Shown here one piece after another: positions 52,125-61,455 of a DNA stretch of 64,000 bases (positions within the stretch are counted from its first letter, which is position 1; each line of letters starts with the position of its first letter). The DNA is taken from assembly GCA_945913015.1 (NCBI GenBank), contig CAMECH010000006.1:62001-126000 (forward strand). Direction: 5' to 3'. Origin of the DNA: an uncultured Bacteroides sp. (GTDB taxonomy: Bacteria > Bacillota > Clostridia > Lachnospirales > Lachnospiraceae). A program made the translations under genes and the position numbers. The notes under the pieces are model-generated. The model was given only the letters and a program-made list of their open reading frames with translations, was not told the origin of the DNA and did no database searches.

Positions 52125-54254
52125 TCAAGTCTCACTCTTTAAAAGATTCTTTCTTGCAAATTCAGCAACCGGAACAGGCTTTCCGAAGTAGTATCCCTGT
52201 ATGTAATCAACGCCTATCTCGGCAAGCAGGTCATACTGTTCCTTTGTCTCAACACCTTCCACACAAATCTTTGTACCGATTGTCTTGGAAAGTTCAACGA
52301 TAAGCTTGACAAATGCCTGGGCATAATCATCTTCAACAATATCATCGATAAAAGTCTTGTCCACTTTTATTATGTCAAGCGGAAGCTGCTTTATGTAATT
52401 GAGTGATGAATACCCTGTTCCAAAGTCATCAAGAGCTATCTTTGGCCCGAGCGTCTTAAGTCCCTTGACAATATTCATCACACGCTCCATATCATTAATT
52501 GCAAATGTTTCGGTAATTTCAAGTACAATGTTGTTAGGATTAACTCCGGTTCTGTCAAGAATCTTCTTAACATTGCTTACTACATCCTTCTGCATAAGCT
52601 GTACTACCGACAGATTGATATTAATCCTGAAATTCGGAAATCCATGTTCATTCCAGTACTTACACTGTCTGCATGCCTCTTCAAGCACGTAATCGCCAAT
52701 GGATGTAATAAGTCCAAGATATTCTGCCAGCGGTATAAATTCTCCCGGAGCCATAAATCCGAGCACTTTGCTGTTCCAGCGTATCAGTGCCTCACATGAC
52801 ACACATTCACCGTCAGACGCATTAACAACCGGCTGATAAAAGACAACAAATTCGTCACACTCAGAAGCTACTGCCTGACGCATATTATTTTCAATATCAA
52901 GCTGCTTTATCGAACCATTGTCATTTTCCGCACTGTAATATGAAAATCTGTTCTTGCCGGCTTTTTTGGCTTCATACATTGCAATATCAGCCTTCTTGAC
53001 AAGCTCGTTAACATCACTGCCCTGCTCAGGAAATTTGGCAATTCCCATACTCATGGTACAATAATACTCAGTTCCCATAAGATACCAGGAACGATTAAAC
53101 ATATCAGATATTGTGCGTACAATTCTGTCAAGCTGGTCGTAAATCTGAGGCTCAACTATAATTACAAATTCATCGCCGCCCATTCGGTAACAATGCCCGC
53201 GCAATCCCGGAATTCCCTGCAGACCGGCTGCCACCTGCTGTAACAGCACATCGCCGTACTGGTGTCCGAGTCCGTCATTAATATGTTTAAAATTATCAAG
53301 GTCAATAAACATTACTGCACCCGTTGTACCATCATTTATCGCCCTCTTGATAAGCTTTCTTAAGTCATTCTCACATTTCATCCTGTTGTACAGTCCTGTG
53401 AGAAAATCGTTATGCGCCTGATATTCAATCTTCTGCTGATTTTTCTTCTTCTGTGTTATATCCACCGAAGTACAGATGATAACCGGGCTTCCATCGAGCC
53501 ATTTCAACGGAGCAAAGCTCACTTCAAACCACAATCCTGACTGTGAATCGTAGCTTTCAACAGGTCTGTCATTTTCCATCGGGCATCCGAGATCAAAGAA
53601 ATCCTGAATGCATTCCTTCATTGTTCTTCTGACCTCATCAACATTCTGCACAATGTCATTTTCAAACAATACATTGCCTGTATCACGGTTACATACAATA
53701 ATTCCGCTGCCGATATTGCTTAAGATTTCTCTTAACAGTTCATATGATGAAAGCAGTGAACTGTTAATAATTTTCTTCTGGGCTATACTCTGTATAATCT
53801 TTGCCGTATCCTGAATAAAATGCAATTCACTTTCATCAAAGGAACGCTGTTCGTCCGATTCAAATATGACAAAATACATCGCCACCATATCGTTAATCAC
53901 AATCGGCATTGTAACGACCGAATGTATATTTAACGGCTGTAAACGTTCAAGCTGTGCTTTTGAAGCATTTCGGCTCTCATATACTATAATTTCTTCTCCA
54001 AACAGTATTCCCTGCAGTCCTTCAAGATTAACCTCCTGCGGACTGTCCTTTGCTGAATCCTCCTCACCATATGAAATAATGGTGCTTATCTTGGTCTGTG
54101 CTGAATTAATTTGCATTAAAGACGCGCTTGTTGTATGTAAATATGCTTCTGCTTCTTTTAGAATTTCATATACAATCTCTGTAAATGTCCCCTCTTTTTC
54201 AAGCATATTGACAATATTTGTCATCGCTCTTTCGCGCATACCATCTACTTTCAA
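52125..54254 (-). CDS. GAF-PAS-GGDEF-EAL c-di-GMP protein
   Basis: A signalling protein of about 709 residues. A GAF-like domain (about 10-165), a PAS-like domain (about 175-280), GGDEF (about 290-440) with DLDNFKHINDGLGHQYGD and YRMGGDEFVIIV, and EAL (about 460-705) with CEALIRWNS and DDFGTGYSSL. Both catalytic motifs are intact, so it may make and break c-di-GMP. The RxxD inhibitory site is absent. I start at TTG 54254, with GGGGAG 6 bases upstream; ATG 54281 has no ribosome site. It precedes queH. Confidence 0.9.
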   Translation of the reverse strand: MKVDGMRERAMTNIVNMLEKEGTFTEIVYEILKEAEAYLHTTSASLMQINSAQTKISTIISYGEEDSAKDSPQEVNLEGLQGILFGEEIIVYESRNASKAQLERLQPLNIHSVVTMPIVINDMVAMYFVIFESDEQRSFDESELHFIQDTAKIIQSIAQKKIINSSLLSSYELLREILSNIGSGIIVCNRDTGNVLFENDIVQNVDEVRRTMKECIQDFFDLGCPMENDRPVESYDSQSGLWFEVSFAPLKWLDGSPVIICTSVDITQKKKNQQKIEYQAHNDFLTGLYNRMKCENDLRKLIKRAINDGTTGAVMFIDLDNFKHINDGLGHQYGDVLLQQVAAGLQGIPGLRGHCYRMGGDEFVIIVEPQIYDQLDRIVRTISDMFNRSWYLMGTEYYCTMSMGIAKFPEQGSDVNELVKKADIAMYEAKKAGKNRFSYYSAENDNGSIKQLDIENNMRQAVASECDEFVVFYQPVVNASDGECVSCEALIRWNSKVLGFMAPGEFIPLAEYLGLITSIGDYVLEEACRQCKYWNEHGFPNFRININLSVVQLMQKDVVSNVKKILDRTGVNPNNIVLEITETFAINDMERVMNIVKGLKTLGPKIALDDFGTGYSSLNYIKQLPLDIIKVDKTFIDDIVEDDYAQAFVKLIVELSKTIGTKICVEGVETKEQYDLLAEIGVDYIQGYYFGKPVPVAEFARKNLLKSET

Positions 54255-54384
54255 AACACTCTCCCCATCCTGCCTGTGCATTTAAATATTTTATACACAT
54301 GACATTAATAAAATATTATTGCTATATTATACCTCATATTTCTTTTTTTGAAAATAGATGTTATAGGATTTTATTTTTATTTTA

Positions 54385-54413
54385 TTGAGTAAATCATTTT
54401 ACTATGATATATT
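54385..54413 (+). promoter_or_regulatory. Promoter of the YcxB-like gene
   Basis: TTGAGT (54385-54390) and TATATT (54408-54413) are 17 bases apart, about 30 bases before the start codon. Confidence 0.6.
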
Positions 54414-54443
54414 TAAGAAAAACTAATTGGAGCAGATTTTATA

Positions 54444-54965
54444 ATGGATATTATACGTTTTAACACAACACTGAAGGCGAGCGGCAAAGAATATGCCCGT
54501 ATTGTATACTGGAACCGTTTCTGGAGAAACAAAACCGAACTAATACTTACCTGCCTTCCTGCAGCCGCAAGTATTGTTCTTTTTTGTCTTGGTCTGCGCT
54601 CATCATTTATGCTCATCATTTATGTTATTTTATGTGCATATCCGTTTTTTATTTTTTCACAGTGCAAAAGCAGCATAAAATACCATCTGAAGAACCGTGA
54701 TGCATCCGAAAGTGCGCCATGTGAGATTACGCTGATGCCAAGCGGTATTCTTGCCGAAATCAAAGATTACAATCTTCAATACACATATAACTGGAATGAC
54801 TTCACAACTATTTATGACACGCTGGGATATTATATGATGTTTAATAAAGGGACTATGATTGTCATGATACGTAAGGCAGATATTCCCGACACACAACAAA
54901 CAGCATTTGTTGATTATGTATTTGAGCACGTAGACCAGAATAAATGCCTGATTAAAATTAAATAA
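54444..54965 (+). CDS. YcxB-like membrane protein
   Basis: A 173-residue protein with two hydrophobic segments (about residues 35-75) followed by a cytoplasmic domain with LQYTYNWNDFTTIYDTLGYYMMF, which matches the YcxB-like C-terminal pattern. The family has no known function. The start ATG is preceded by GGAG 11 bases upstream. It is a single-gene unit with its own promoter and a terminator that overlaps its last codons. It is convergent with recJ. Confidence 0.75.
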   Translation: MDIIRFNTTLKASGKEYARIVYWNRFWRNKTELILTCLPAAASIVLFCLGLRSSFMLIIYVILCAYPFFIFSQCKSSIKYHLKNRDASESAPCEITLMPSGILAEIKDYNLQYTYNWNDFTTIYDTLGYYMMFNKGTMIVMIRKADIPDTQQTAFVDYVFEHVDQNKCLIKIK

Positions 54966-54985
54966 TAATCAGGCATTACTTTTTG
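54943..54985 (+). terminator. Terminator overlapping the end of the YcxB-like gene
   Basis: AATGCCTGATTA (54943-54954) pairs with TAATCAGGCATT (54966-54977), followed by ACTTTTTG. The left arm lies inside the coding end. Confidence 0.8.
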
Positions 54986-54990
54986 TATAC

Positions 54991-56730
54991 TTATTTCTGA
55001 CTCTTGATTTCAACAATCGTCATCTGAAGCTGACTTCTCCCGTTATATGTATTTATCACCGGATAATACACTATTGAAATCAGATCACCTTCATTAAGCT
55101 GTTCCTGCTCATCATTATCAACATGAAACTTTATTGCTTCAAACTTTCTTTTGCTCTGTGTCTCAAGCTGTAATTTGAGTACATTTTTATTCTTTCCCAA
55201 TACATTTTTCTTTAAAATGCACAAATTTTTATCTGCAAACAGCGGTTTTGGATTGTCTTTTCCATACGGAGCCAGTAGTTCAAGCTGGGATACTATTTCC
55301 TCAGTCACATAATCAAGCGGCATCGGAACATCTATCCATGTTACCGGAACAAGCATTTCCTCACTTATATCGGCATTTTCAATCATTCGCTGTCTGAACT
55401 CTTCAAACAGTGATTTGTCAATGCTCATGCCTGCCGCCATAGGATGTCCGCCAAACTTTGATAAAAGGTCTGAACATTCACTGATTTTTTCAAACATATC
55501 ATACCCTTCAATCGAACGTCCTGAGCCTTTATAAATGCTTTCATCACCGATTGAGTCAGTAAATACAATTGCCGGTCTGTAATATTTTTCTCTTATTCTT
55601 CCCGCTATTATTCCCGCAACACTTTCATGGCAGTTCTGTATGTACACAATAATTATACCCGGCAGATTTGCACCATACCCGGTCTCAACAGACGCACATG
55701 CAGCAACAAACCCATTTTCTGTCATATCCTTTCTCTCATCATTAAGTTCTTTAAGCTCTTTTGATAGCCTTAAAGCTTCCGCCTCATCTTTTGTCTCAAG
55801 AAGCCTGATTGCCTTGGCAGCACTGTCAAGCCGTCCGCTTGCATTAAGACACGGCCCCACCACAAAGCCTATGTGATATGTGTCAAATTCGCTCTCACTG
55901 ACTTTGCACTCATTCATAAGCACGCGCAGTCCCAGATTATTGGAACCGGCATGGATATGGCGTAAACCATATTTTACTATTATTCTGTTTTCCCCCTGCA
56001 TGCGTACTATATCGCCTACAGTTGCTATTGCGGCAAATTCAAGAAGCTGCATAAGCATTTTATCATCTGCCGGTTCTGTATTTTTTAGTGCTGTTATAAG
56101 CTTCCATGCAACCGCAGCACCACACAAATCTTTAAACGGATAACCGCAATCCTGCTGTTTTGGATTAATTATAACATCGGCAGGCGGAAGAATATATTCC
56201 TTTATGCCATCCTCTCTAATTTGAAACGGCACATCATGATGGTCTGTTACAATCACCGTCATGCCGAGCGATTTTGCATACGCAACTGCATCTTTTGCGG
56301 CAATTCCGTTATCACATGTAATAATCATGCTTACGCCATCTTCATGTGCTTTCTTTATAATATTTTCATTGATTCCGTATCCATCCGTTATTCTGTCCGG
56401 GACAACATAATCAACGACCGCTCCCATACTCTCAAGTCCCATATGAAGAATGTATATTGAACAAATACCGTCAATATCATAATCTCCGATTATCCTGATA
56501 TGCTCTGCGGACAATATCGCTTTATTGATTAAAGAAACTGCCCGGCTCATTCCTTTCATAAGCATCGGTTCCGGGATATCTCTGATTGTGCCATACAGAT
56601 ATGTTTCAAACTCACTGTCCTGTATAAGGTCACGATTTCTTATAACTCTGGCAACAACCTGATTAATACCGAATTTGTCACCTATTCTTTTGAAATCGGC
56701 TTTCTTTGCGTATACTTTCCAAACACTCAT
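54991..56730 (-). CDS. recJ: Single-stranded-DNA exonuclease RecJ
   Basis: A 579-residue DHH-family 5'-3' exonuclease for recombination and repair. It has RIIGDYDIDGICS near residue 80, VIVTDHHDVP near 155 and the DHHA1 domain around GRSIEGYDMFEKIS near 400, ending in a GGHPMAAGM motif. The length fits the shorter RecJ forms without an extra C-terminal domain. It converges with the YcxB-like gene and follows secDF on the same strand after a hairpin. Confidence 0.93.
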   Translation of the reverse strand: MSVWKVYAKKADFKRIGDKFGINQVVARVIRNRDLIQDSEFETYLYGTIRDIPEPMLMKGMSRAVSLINKAILSAEHIRIIGDYDIDGICSIYILHMGLESMGAVVDYVVPDRITDGYGINENIIKKAHEDGVSMIITCDNGIAAKDAVAYAKSLGMTVIVTDHHDVPFQIREDGIKEYILPPADVIINPKQQDCGYPFKDLCGAAVAWKLITALKNTEPADDKMLMQLLEFAAIATVGDIVRMQGENRIIVKYGLRHIHAGSNNLGLRVLMNECKVSESEFDTYHIGFVVGPCLNASGRLDSAAKAIRLLETKDEAEALRLSKELKELNDERKDMTENGFVAACASVETGYGANLPGIIIVYIQNCHESVAGIIAGRIREKYYRPAIVFTDSIGDESIYKGSGRSIEGYDMFEKISECSDLLSKFGGHPMAAGMSIDKSLFEEFRQRMIENADISEEMLVPVTWIDVPMPLDYVTEEIVSQLELLAPYGKDNPKPLFADKNLCILKKNVLGKNKNVLKLQLETQSKRKFEAIKFHVDNDEQEQLNEGDLISIVYYPVINTYNGRSQLQMTIVEIKSQK

Positions 56731-56744
56731 TTTAATAATAAGAA

Positions 56745-56782
56745 ATGCCTACCACCACAAAAATGTAAGTGGCAGTAAGCAT
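56745..56782 (-). terminator. Terminator after secDF
   Basis: On the minus strand, ATGCTTACTGCCAC pairs with GTGGTGGTAGGCAT (12 of 14 positions) around a 10-base loop, then TTTCTTATT follows. It lies between secDF and recJ. Confidence 0.7.
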
Positions 56783-56856
56783 CCTATTCCTTTCAATTAT
56801 GAACAAAGCTAATTCTCAGTAAAGCCCGTCTTCTGTGAAGTTAATATTTCATAAAA

Positions 56857-59145
56857 TCAGCCTTCATTGTTCTTCTTATCTTTTTTCTTTTTCTTTGAAT
56901 TGCTTAAATTCTTTGCATCCTCAGCCTCAGCAGCCTTTATGCGCTCAGCTTCCTTAACTGCAGCTTTCTGTTCATGCTTTTCCTTTACATTTTTAAGCAT
57001 AAGCCAAAGCACGCCTGTAAGGAACACTGATGAATATGCACCTGCAATAATACCTGCCATAAGAGGAAGCGCAAACTCCCTGATTGACGATACACCGAAG
57101 ATAAAGAGTGAAAGCAGCATGATAAACGTAGTCAGTGATGTGTTAATTGATCTTGTGAGAGTATATGTAATACTTTCATTGACAAGCTGCTTGTAATCAA
57201 TTTTATTTTTATCAGGTGCTGCATTTATTGCACCACGTATTCTGTCAAATATAACGATTGTAGAGTTAACAGAATAACCTACAACAGTAAGCATACATGC
57301 GATAAACGTGCTTCCGACTGATGTTCTTGAAAATACGTAGAACACAAGCACAACTGCAACGTCATGAATAAGAGCTATAATTGCACTTGTTGCAAAGCAT
57401 ATATCCTTAAATCTGAACCAGATGTAAACAAGTATACAGATAATTGCAAGAATCGTTGCAACTACAGCATCTCTCTTCATCTCGCTGCTGACAGTGGAGC
57501 TTATGCTCTGACTGTCGATGCTCTCTTCATTTACACCAAATTTGCTTTCCAGTGCTGTATTAAGCGCTTCTCTCTGGCTAAGTGAAAGCTCATCTGTCTT
57601 AAATACTACCTGTGTGCTGTTAGTTACCTTCTGCTGCTGCACACTGTTAACTCCGGTTGCCTCTTTGATTACAGGAATAACATTGGCATCAATATCTGCA
57701 AGAGACATTTCCTCGTTAAATGTAACAGTTGTTGAAGTACCTCCTACGAAATCAAGGCTGTAATTAAACGCTCCCTTACCCATTGAGCTGAATACAATCA
57801 TTCCAACAATGCCGGCAACAATGATTCCTGCCGGAATTGCAAATGTAATTTTCTTCTTTCCCTCAAAATCAATGACCTTATCGTTTTTAACAGCGCCATA
57901 AAACTTTTCTGCCTTGCATCCAAAGTTAAAGAAAAGCTTCATTATTGTCTTTGTAATTACAATTGCTGTAAACATTGACAGGATAACACCGATTGCAAGA
58001 GTAACCGCAAAGCCCTTAACTGTACCTGAGCCTCTCAGATACAATACAAGTGCCGCAATAAGTGTTGTGATATTTCCATCAACCACGGCAGACATAGCCT
58101 TCTTAAATCCCTGCTCTATAGCTGATTCAGTACCTTTTCCGGCACCAATTTCCTCTTTAATACGCGAGAAAATAACTACATTGGCATCAACCGCCATACC
58201 GATTGAGAGTATAATACCCGCAATACCTGACAATGTAAGTGTTACTTCATAGATGCTAAGTATAAATATATCAAGTGCAACATAGATGACAAGCGACAAT
58301 GATGCTACAAATCCCGGAACTCTGTACATAACTATCATAAATATACAAAGAATTACGAAACCGATTGCTGCTGCCAGAAGACTTGTCTGAATTGCAGTTT
58401 CACCAAGCTTTGCACCTACCACCTGTGAACGCATCTCCTGAAGTTCAAGTGGCATTGCACCTATTCTTACGTATGAAGCAAGCGTATTTGCCTCCTCATA
58501 TGACTCCATGCCATCGATCTGCGCACTTCCGCCTGTTATAACTTCATTAACTCTCGGAGCACTTACAACCTTTCCGTCATAGATTATATAAATAATCTTT
58601 CCGACATTTGCAGTTGTTGCATCCGCGAACTTCTGCTTTCCATCTTCATTAAACTCAAGTGAAACTACATATTTTGATGTTGTTGAGCTTGAATCTGTTC
58701 CTGCAAGTGCATTCTTGACGTCAGAACCTGTAAGAAGCGGTGTATACTCTTCACCATCAGCAAACTTCGTGTATCCTGCTTCATCAAGGAAAACAAGTGT
58801 ACCCGGCTGTCCAAGTTCTTCAAGAATTGCATTGGCATCCGTAACATCCGGGATTTCAACTGTTATTCTTTTTTCACCCTCTTTGTACACCTCTGCCTCT
58901 GTGCTGTAATTCTGGACACGTTGCTGGAGCTTATAAATTGTGTCATCAACATCCTGAGCACTCGGATTATCTTCCTTTATCTCGTAGGTGATGCTGACGC
59001 CGCCTGCGAGGTCAAGTCCCTTTTTAATCTCTCTTATGCTGCCGTATCCGTCCTTCATACCAAATGCTGCCACATAGCTCATTCCAAACAGCAATGCCAG
59101 CATGATTACCGAATAGATAATCTTCTTTTTTAAGTCGTACTTCAT
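56857..59145 (-). CDS. secDF: Fused SecD-SecF protein-export factor
   Basis: A 762-residue membrane protein joining SecD (about 1-430) and SecF (about 450-740), which assist the Sec translocon using the proton or sodium gradient. SecD has GLDLAGGVSITYEI near residue 36 and a membrane block around SIGMAVDANVVIFSRI. SecF has YSLDFVGGTSTTVTF near 470 and VVGYSVNSTIVIFDRI. The C-terminal tail is Lys/Glu-rich. The start ATG has GGAGGG 4 bases upstream. Fusions like this occur in Bacillus and many clostridia. Confidence 0.95.
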   Translation of the reverse strand: MKYDLKKKIIYSVIMLALLFGMSYVAAFGMKDGYGSIREIKKGLDLAGGVSITYEIKEDNPSAQDVDDTIYKLQQRVQNYSTEAEVYKEGEKRITVEIPDVTDANAILEELGQPGTLVFLDEAGYTKFADGEEYTPLLTGSDVKNALAGTDSSSTTSKYVVSLEFNEDGKQKFADATTANVGKIIYIIYDGKVVSAPRVNEVITGGSAQIDGMESYEEANTLASYVRIGAMPLELQEMRSQVVGAKLGETAIQTSLLAAAIGFVILCIFMIVMYRVPGFVASLSLVIYVALDIFILSIYEVTLTLSGIAGIILSIGMAVDANVVIFSRIKEEIGAGKGTESAIEQGFKKAMSAVVDGNITTLIAALVLYLRGSGTVKGFAVTLAIGVILSMFTAIVITKTIMKLFFNFGCKAEKFYGAVKNDKVIDFEGKKKITFAIPAGIIVAGIVGMIVFSSMGKGAFNYSLDFVGGTSTTVTFNEEMSLADIDANVIPVIKEATGVNSVQQQKVTNSTQVVFKTDELSLSQREALNTALESKFGVNEESIDSQSISSTVSSEMKRDAVVATILAIICILVYIWFRFKDICFATSAIIALIHDVAVVLVFYVFSRTSVGSTFIACMLTVVGYSVNSTIVIFDRIRGAINAAPDKNKIDYKQLVNESITYTLTRSINTSLTTFIMLLSLFIFGVSSIREFALPLMAGIIAGAYSSVFLTGVLWLMLKNVKEKHEQKAAVKEAERIKAAEAEDAKNLSNSKKKKKDKKNNEG

Positions 59146-59207
59146 ATGGCCCTCCATATTTAAAAATATTTATAATACATTATTTATCAATAATTCCCTG
59201 TGCGCAA

Positions 59208-60599
59208 TCACTCATCTGCCATTGCAGCTTTAATCATTATAGCACACTCCACACGTTTTCTCTGCATTTCGCATCCCACATCATATGTATCATTTATTGT
59301 GCCGTTGAAATTATATGAATTTGCAGCACATCCGCCTGAACAGAAAAATTTTGCAAAGCAATTCCTGCACTTATCTTTGGAATATACGTTACACGCCTTA
59401 AACTCATCTCTGATGTCAGTTCTTACAATTCCGTCATCCACATTTCCCATAATAAACTTTTCTTCACCGACGAACTGGTGGCACGGATATAAATCCCCCC
59501 AAGGCGTTACAGCCAGATATTCGCATCCTGAGCCGCATCCCGAAAGACGTTTTGCAACACATGGACCTCCATCAAGATCAATCATGAAATGGAAAAAGTT
59601 AAATCCCCTGCCTTCTTTCTTTCTCTTAACAAGCTCGGCTGCAAGCGTATCATATTCCTCAAAAATCTGAGGCAAATCTTCTTCCCTGATTGCATAATCA
59701 TCTGTCGGTTTTGCCACAACCGGTTCCACCGAAATCTGTTCAAAGCCTTCATCTGCCAGATGCAGCACATCCTTTGAGAAATCAAGATTATTATGTGTAA
59801 ATGTTCCTCTCACATAATAATTATACTGATTACGGCTTTCTGCAAATTTCTTAAACTTCGGCATTATGATATCATAGCTGCTTCCGTGGTTATTACGTGT
59901 CGGCCGCATGAGATCATTTATTTCTTTACGCCCATCTATACTTAAAACAACATTAGACATTTCTTTATTAGCAAATTCCATTATTTCATCGTCAAGCAGA
60001 ATTCCGTTGGTTGTAAGCGTAAATCTGAAATTTTTATTATGTTCTTTCTCAATGCTTCTTCCATATTCAACAAGCTGCTTTACAACTTCAAAATTCATTG
60101 TTGGCTCTCCGCCAAAGAAATCCACTTCAAGATTCTTACGGCTTCCTGAATTAGCCACAAGAAAATCCAATGCTTTCTTTCCAACCTCAAATGACATCAT
60201 AGCCCTTCTGCCATGATACTCACCTTCTTCTGCAAAACAGTAGCGGCATGCAAGGTTGCAGTCATGCGCAATATGAAGGCATAATGCCTTAACTACAGTA
60301 GGTCTGTCAGCAAAACTGTCTATATAAGGCTCATAAATATCTTTTGTAAAAAGTTTACCCTGACCGGCAAGCTCTGTTATCTCCTCGCAGGCCTCTTCAA
60401 TATCGGCTTTTTCATATTTTCCTGAAAATGCCTGTATCAGTTTCTGCTTTTTGTCATCTGTAATTCTGCCGTCTGCATCCACTGTTGTCTTTTTATATTC
60501 TTCAATAATATCATACACTACATCATCCACTACGTGGACTGCACCGCTGTTGACATCAAGAATTATATTATATCCGTTATTTTTATACTGATGAACCAT
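59208..60599 (-). CDS. scfB: SCIFF peptide maturase (radical SAM SPASM)
   Basis: A 463-residue radical SAM enzyme that forms thioether cross-links in the SCIFF peptide. The radical SAM cluster motif is CNLACRYC near residue 115. The C-terminal SPASM part has several cysteine groups, including GSGCEYLAVTPWGDLYPC and CRNCFAKFFCSGGC, for two extra iron-sulfur clusters. An N-terminal peptide-recognition region (about 1-90) precedes. AAAGG lies 9 bases before the ATG. It follows the precursor gene scfA, separated by a stem-loop. The identification rests on this pairing and the family pattern. Confidence 0.95.
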   Translation of the reverse strand: MVHQYKNNGYNIILDVNSGAVHVVDDVVYDIIEEYKKTTVDADGRITDDKKQKLIQAFSGKYEKADIEEACEEITELAGQGKLFTKDIYEPYIDSFADRPTVVKALCLHIAHDCNLACRYCFAEEGEYHGRRAMMSFEVGKKALDFLVANSGSRKNLEVDFFGGEPTMNFEVVKQLVEYGRSIEKEHNKNFRFTLTTNGILLDDEIMEFANKEMSNVVLSIDGRKEINDLMRPTRNNHGSSYDIIMPKFKKFAESRNQYNYYVRGTFTHNNLDFSKDVLHLADEGFEQISVEPVVAKPTDDYAIREEDLPQIFEEYDTLAAELVKRKKEGRGFNFFHFMIDLDGGPCVAKRLSGCGSGCEYLAVTPWGDLYPCHQFVGEEKFIMGNVDDGIVRTDIRDEFKACNVYSKDKCRNCFAKFFCSGGCAANSYNFNGTINDTYDVGCEMQRKRVECAIMIKAAMADE

Positions 60600-60665
60600 C
60601 GGGTATTGCCTTTCTAAAATTCATTTACCTGTCTGTGAAAACACATATGCCTGTGAAAACACACA

Positions 60666-60700
60666 ACGAGAGAGTGCTTACATGCCAAACACTCTCTCGT
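60666..60700 (-). terminator. Hairpin between scfA and scfB
   Basis: A perfect 11-bp stem, ACGAGAGAGTG (60666-60676) with CACTCTCTCGT (60690-60700), lies between precursor and maturase. There is no long T-run, so it may partly stop transcription or protect the precursor RNA, giving more peptide than enzyme. Two 13-base direct repeats (CTGTGAAAACACA) lie at about 60633-60663. Confidence 0.65.
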
Positions 60701-60728
60701 CAGTAACACATGGCACATGCCAATAATA

Positions 60729-60875
60729 TTAGTTGTTCTTATTCTCACAGCTCTGATTACCAACTGTACAAGATGTCTTACAAGCTGACTGGCAAGATGT
60801 CTGGCATTCACCGCAGCCGCCCTTCTTCATAGTATCCTTAAGAACTCTGTCGTTGATTGTCTTAATATGCTTCAT
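60729..60875 (-). CDS. scfA: SCIFF (six-cysteine) ribosomal peptide precursor
   Basis: A 48-residue peptide, too short for common ORF cut-offs. It begins MKHIKTINDRVLKDTMKKGG and ends with six cysteines in the pattern CGEC...SC...AC...SC...SC, as in 'six cysteines in forty-five residues' peptides. The family is a ranthipeptide, matured by the adjacent radical SAM enzyme. AGGAGG lies 6 bases before the ATG, and a good promoter lies 40 bases upstream. Its biological role is not settled. Confidence 0.93.
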   Translation of the reverse strand: MKHIKTINDRVLKDTMKKGGCGECQTSCQSACKTSCTVGNQSCENKNN

Positions 60876-60917
60876 TACAAAACCTCCTAGTGCTTTTAAC
60901 ATTAAACATCTTTTGCT

Positions 60918-60946
60918 ATTGTATCATAGTATATATAAAAATTCAA
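60918..60946 (-). promoter_or_regulatory. Promoter of scfA
   Basis: On the minus strand, TTGAAT (60941-60946) and TACAAT (60918-60923) are 17 bases apart, about 43 bases before the scfA start. Confidence 0.7.
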
Positions 60947-60988
60947 AACATTTTTTCACAAAAAATCAAAACTATATTAAAAAAAGTG

Positions 60989-61017
60989 TTGACATTCAAA
61001 AAATCAAATGTTATTAT
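60989..61017 (+). promoter_or_regulatory. Promoter of the tRNA-Leu cluster
   Basis: A consensus TTGACA (60989-60994) and TATTAT (61012-61017) are 17 bases apart. A short hairpin, GTGGTT with AACCAC (61030-61056), lies in the leader just before the first tRNA. Confidence 0.8.
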
Positions 61018-61056
61018 AGACAAGCGTTGTGGTTAAGGATACCAACTGTCAACCAC

Positions 61057-61141
61057 GCGGAAGTGTCGGAATTGGCAGACGAGCAAGATTCAGGTTCTTG
61101 TGGGCGTTAAGCTCGTGTGGGTTCAAGTCCCATCTTCCGCA
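61057..61141 (+). tRNA. tRNA-Leu (anticodon CAG)
   Basis: The 85-base sequence folds as a class II tRNA. The acceptor GCGGAAG pairs with CTTCCGC, the anticodon stem is CAAGA/TCTTG around TTCAGGT, a variable arm follows, and the T-arm has GGTTCAAGTCCC. The anticodon is CAG. The discriminator is A and CCA is not encoded. It shares acceptor and T-arm with the two genes downstream. Confidence 0.93.
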
Positions 61142-61188
61142 TATTATTGCGGAGGTATCCATTTTATTCAGCCATCATTTAATAATTT

Positions 61189-61273
61189 GCGGAAGTGTCG
61201 GAATTGGCAGACGAGCAAGACTAAGGATCTTGTGGCTATTGCAGTCGTGTGGGTTCAAGTCCCATCTTCCGCA
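61189..61273 (+). tRNA. tRNA-Leu (anticodon AAG)
   Basis: An 85-base class II tRNA with acceptor GCGGAAG, anticodon stem CAAGA/TCTTG and loop CTAAGGA, which places AAG in the anticodon. The variable arm (GGCTATTGCAGTC region) differs from the first gene. A34 would need conversion to inosine to read several CUN codons. Confidence 0.9.
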
Positions 61274-61305
61274 TCAATTACTTAAATGATTAATCTAATA
61301 CGCAT

Positions 61306-61390
61306 GCGGAAGTGTCGGAACTGGCAGACGAGCAAGACTAAGGATCTTGTGGCTATTGCAGTCGTGTGGGTTCAAGTCCCATCTTCCGCA
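61306..61390 (+). tRNA. tRNA-Leu (anticodon AAG), second copy
   Basis: Nearly identical to the preceding tRNA-Leu (one D-loop change, GGAATTGG to GGAACTGG), with the same CTAAGGA anticodon loop. It is 32 bases after it, in one likely transcript closed by a terminator at 61407-61455. Confidence 0.9.
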
Positions 61391-61406
61391 TTAAATTAAT
61401 TGGTAG

Positions 61407-61455
61407 CCTATATTTATGTGAGTAGTTGTAAAAGCCACATAGATATAGGTTTTTT
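61407..61455 (+). terminator. Terminator after the tRNA-Leu cluster
   Basis: CCTATATTTATGTG pairs with CACATAGATATAGG around a 15-base loop, followed by TTTTTT. Confidence 0.9.

Noticed and set aside
54991-56730. SAM riboswitch search around metH, metY and recJ
   Set aside because: I could not find an S-box or similar leader before metY or metH; the upstream gaps are too short or lack the motifs.
61057-61390. Three direct repeats of about 85 bases
   Set aside because: They are tRNA-Leu genes with full cloverleaf features, not a CRISPR array.
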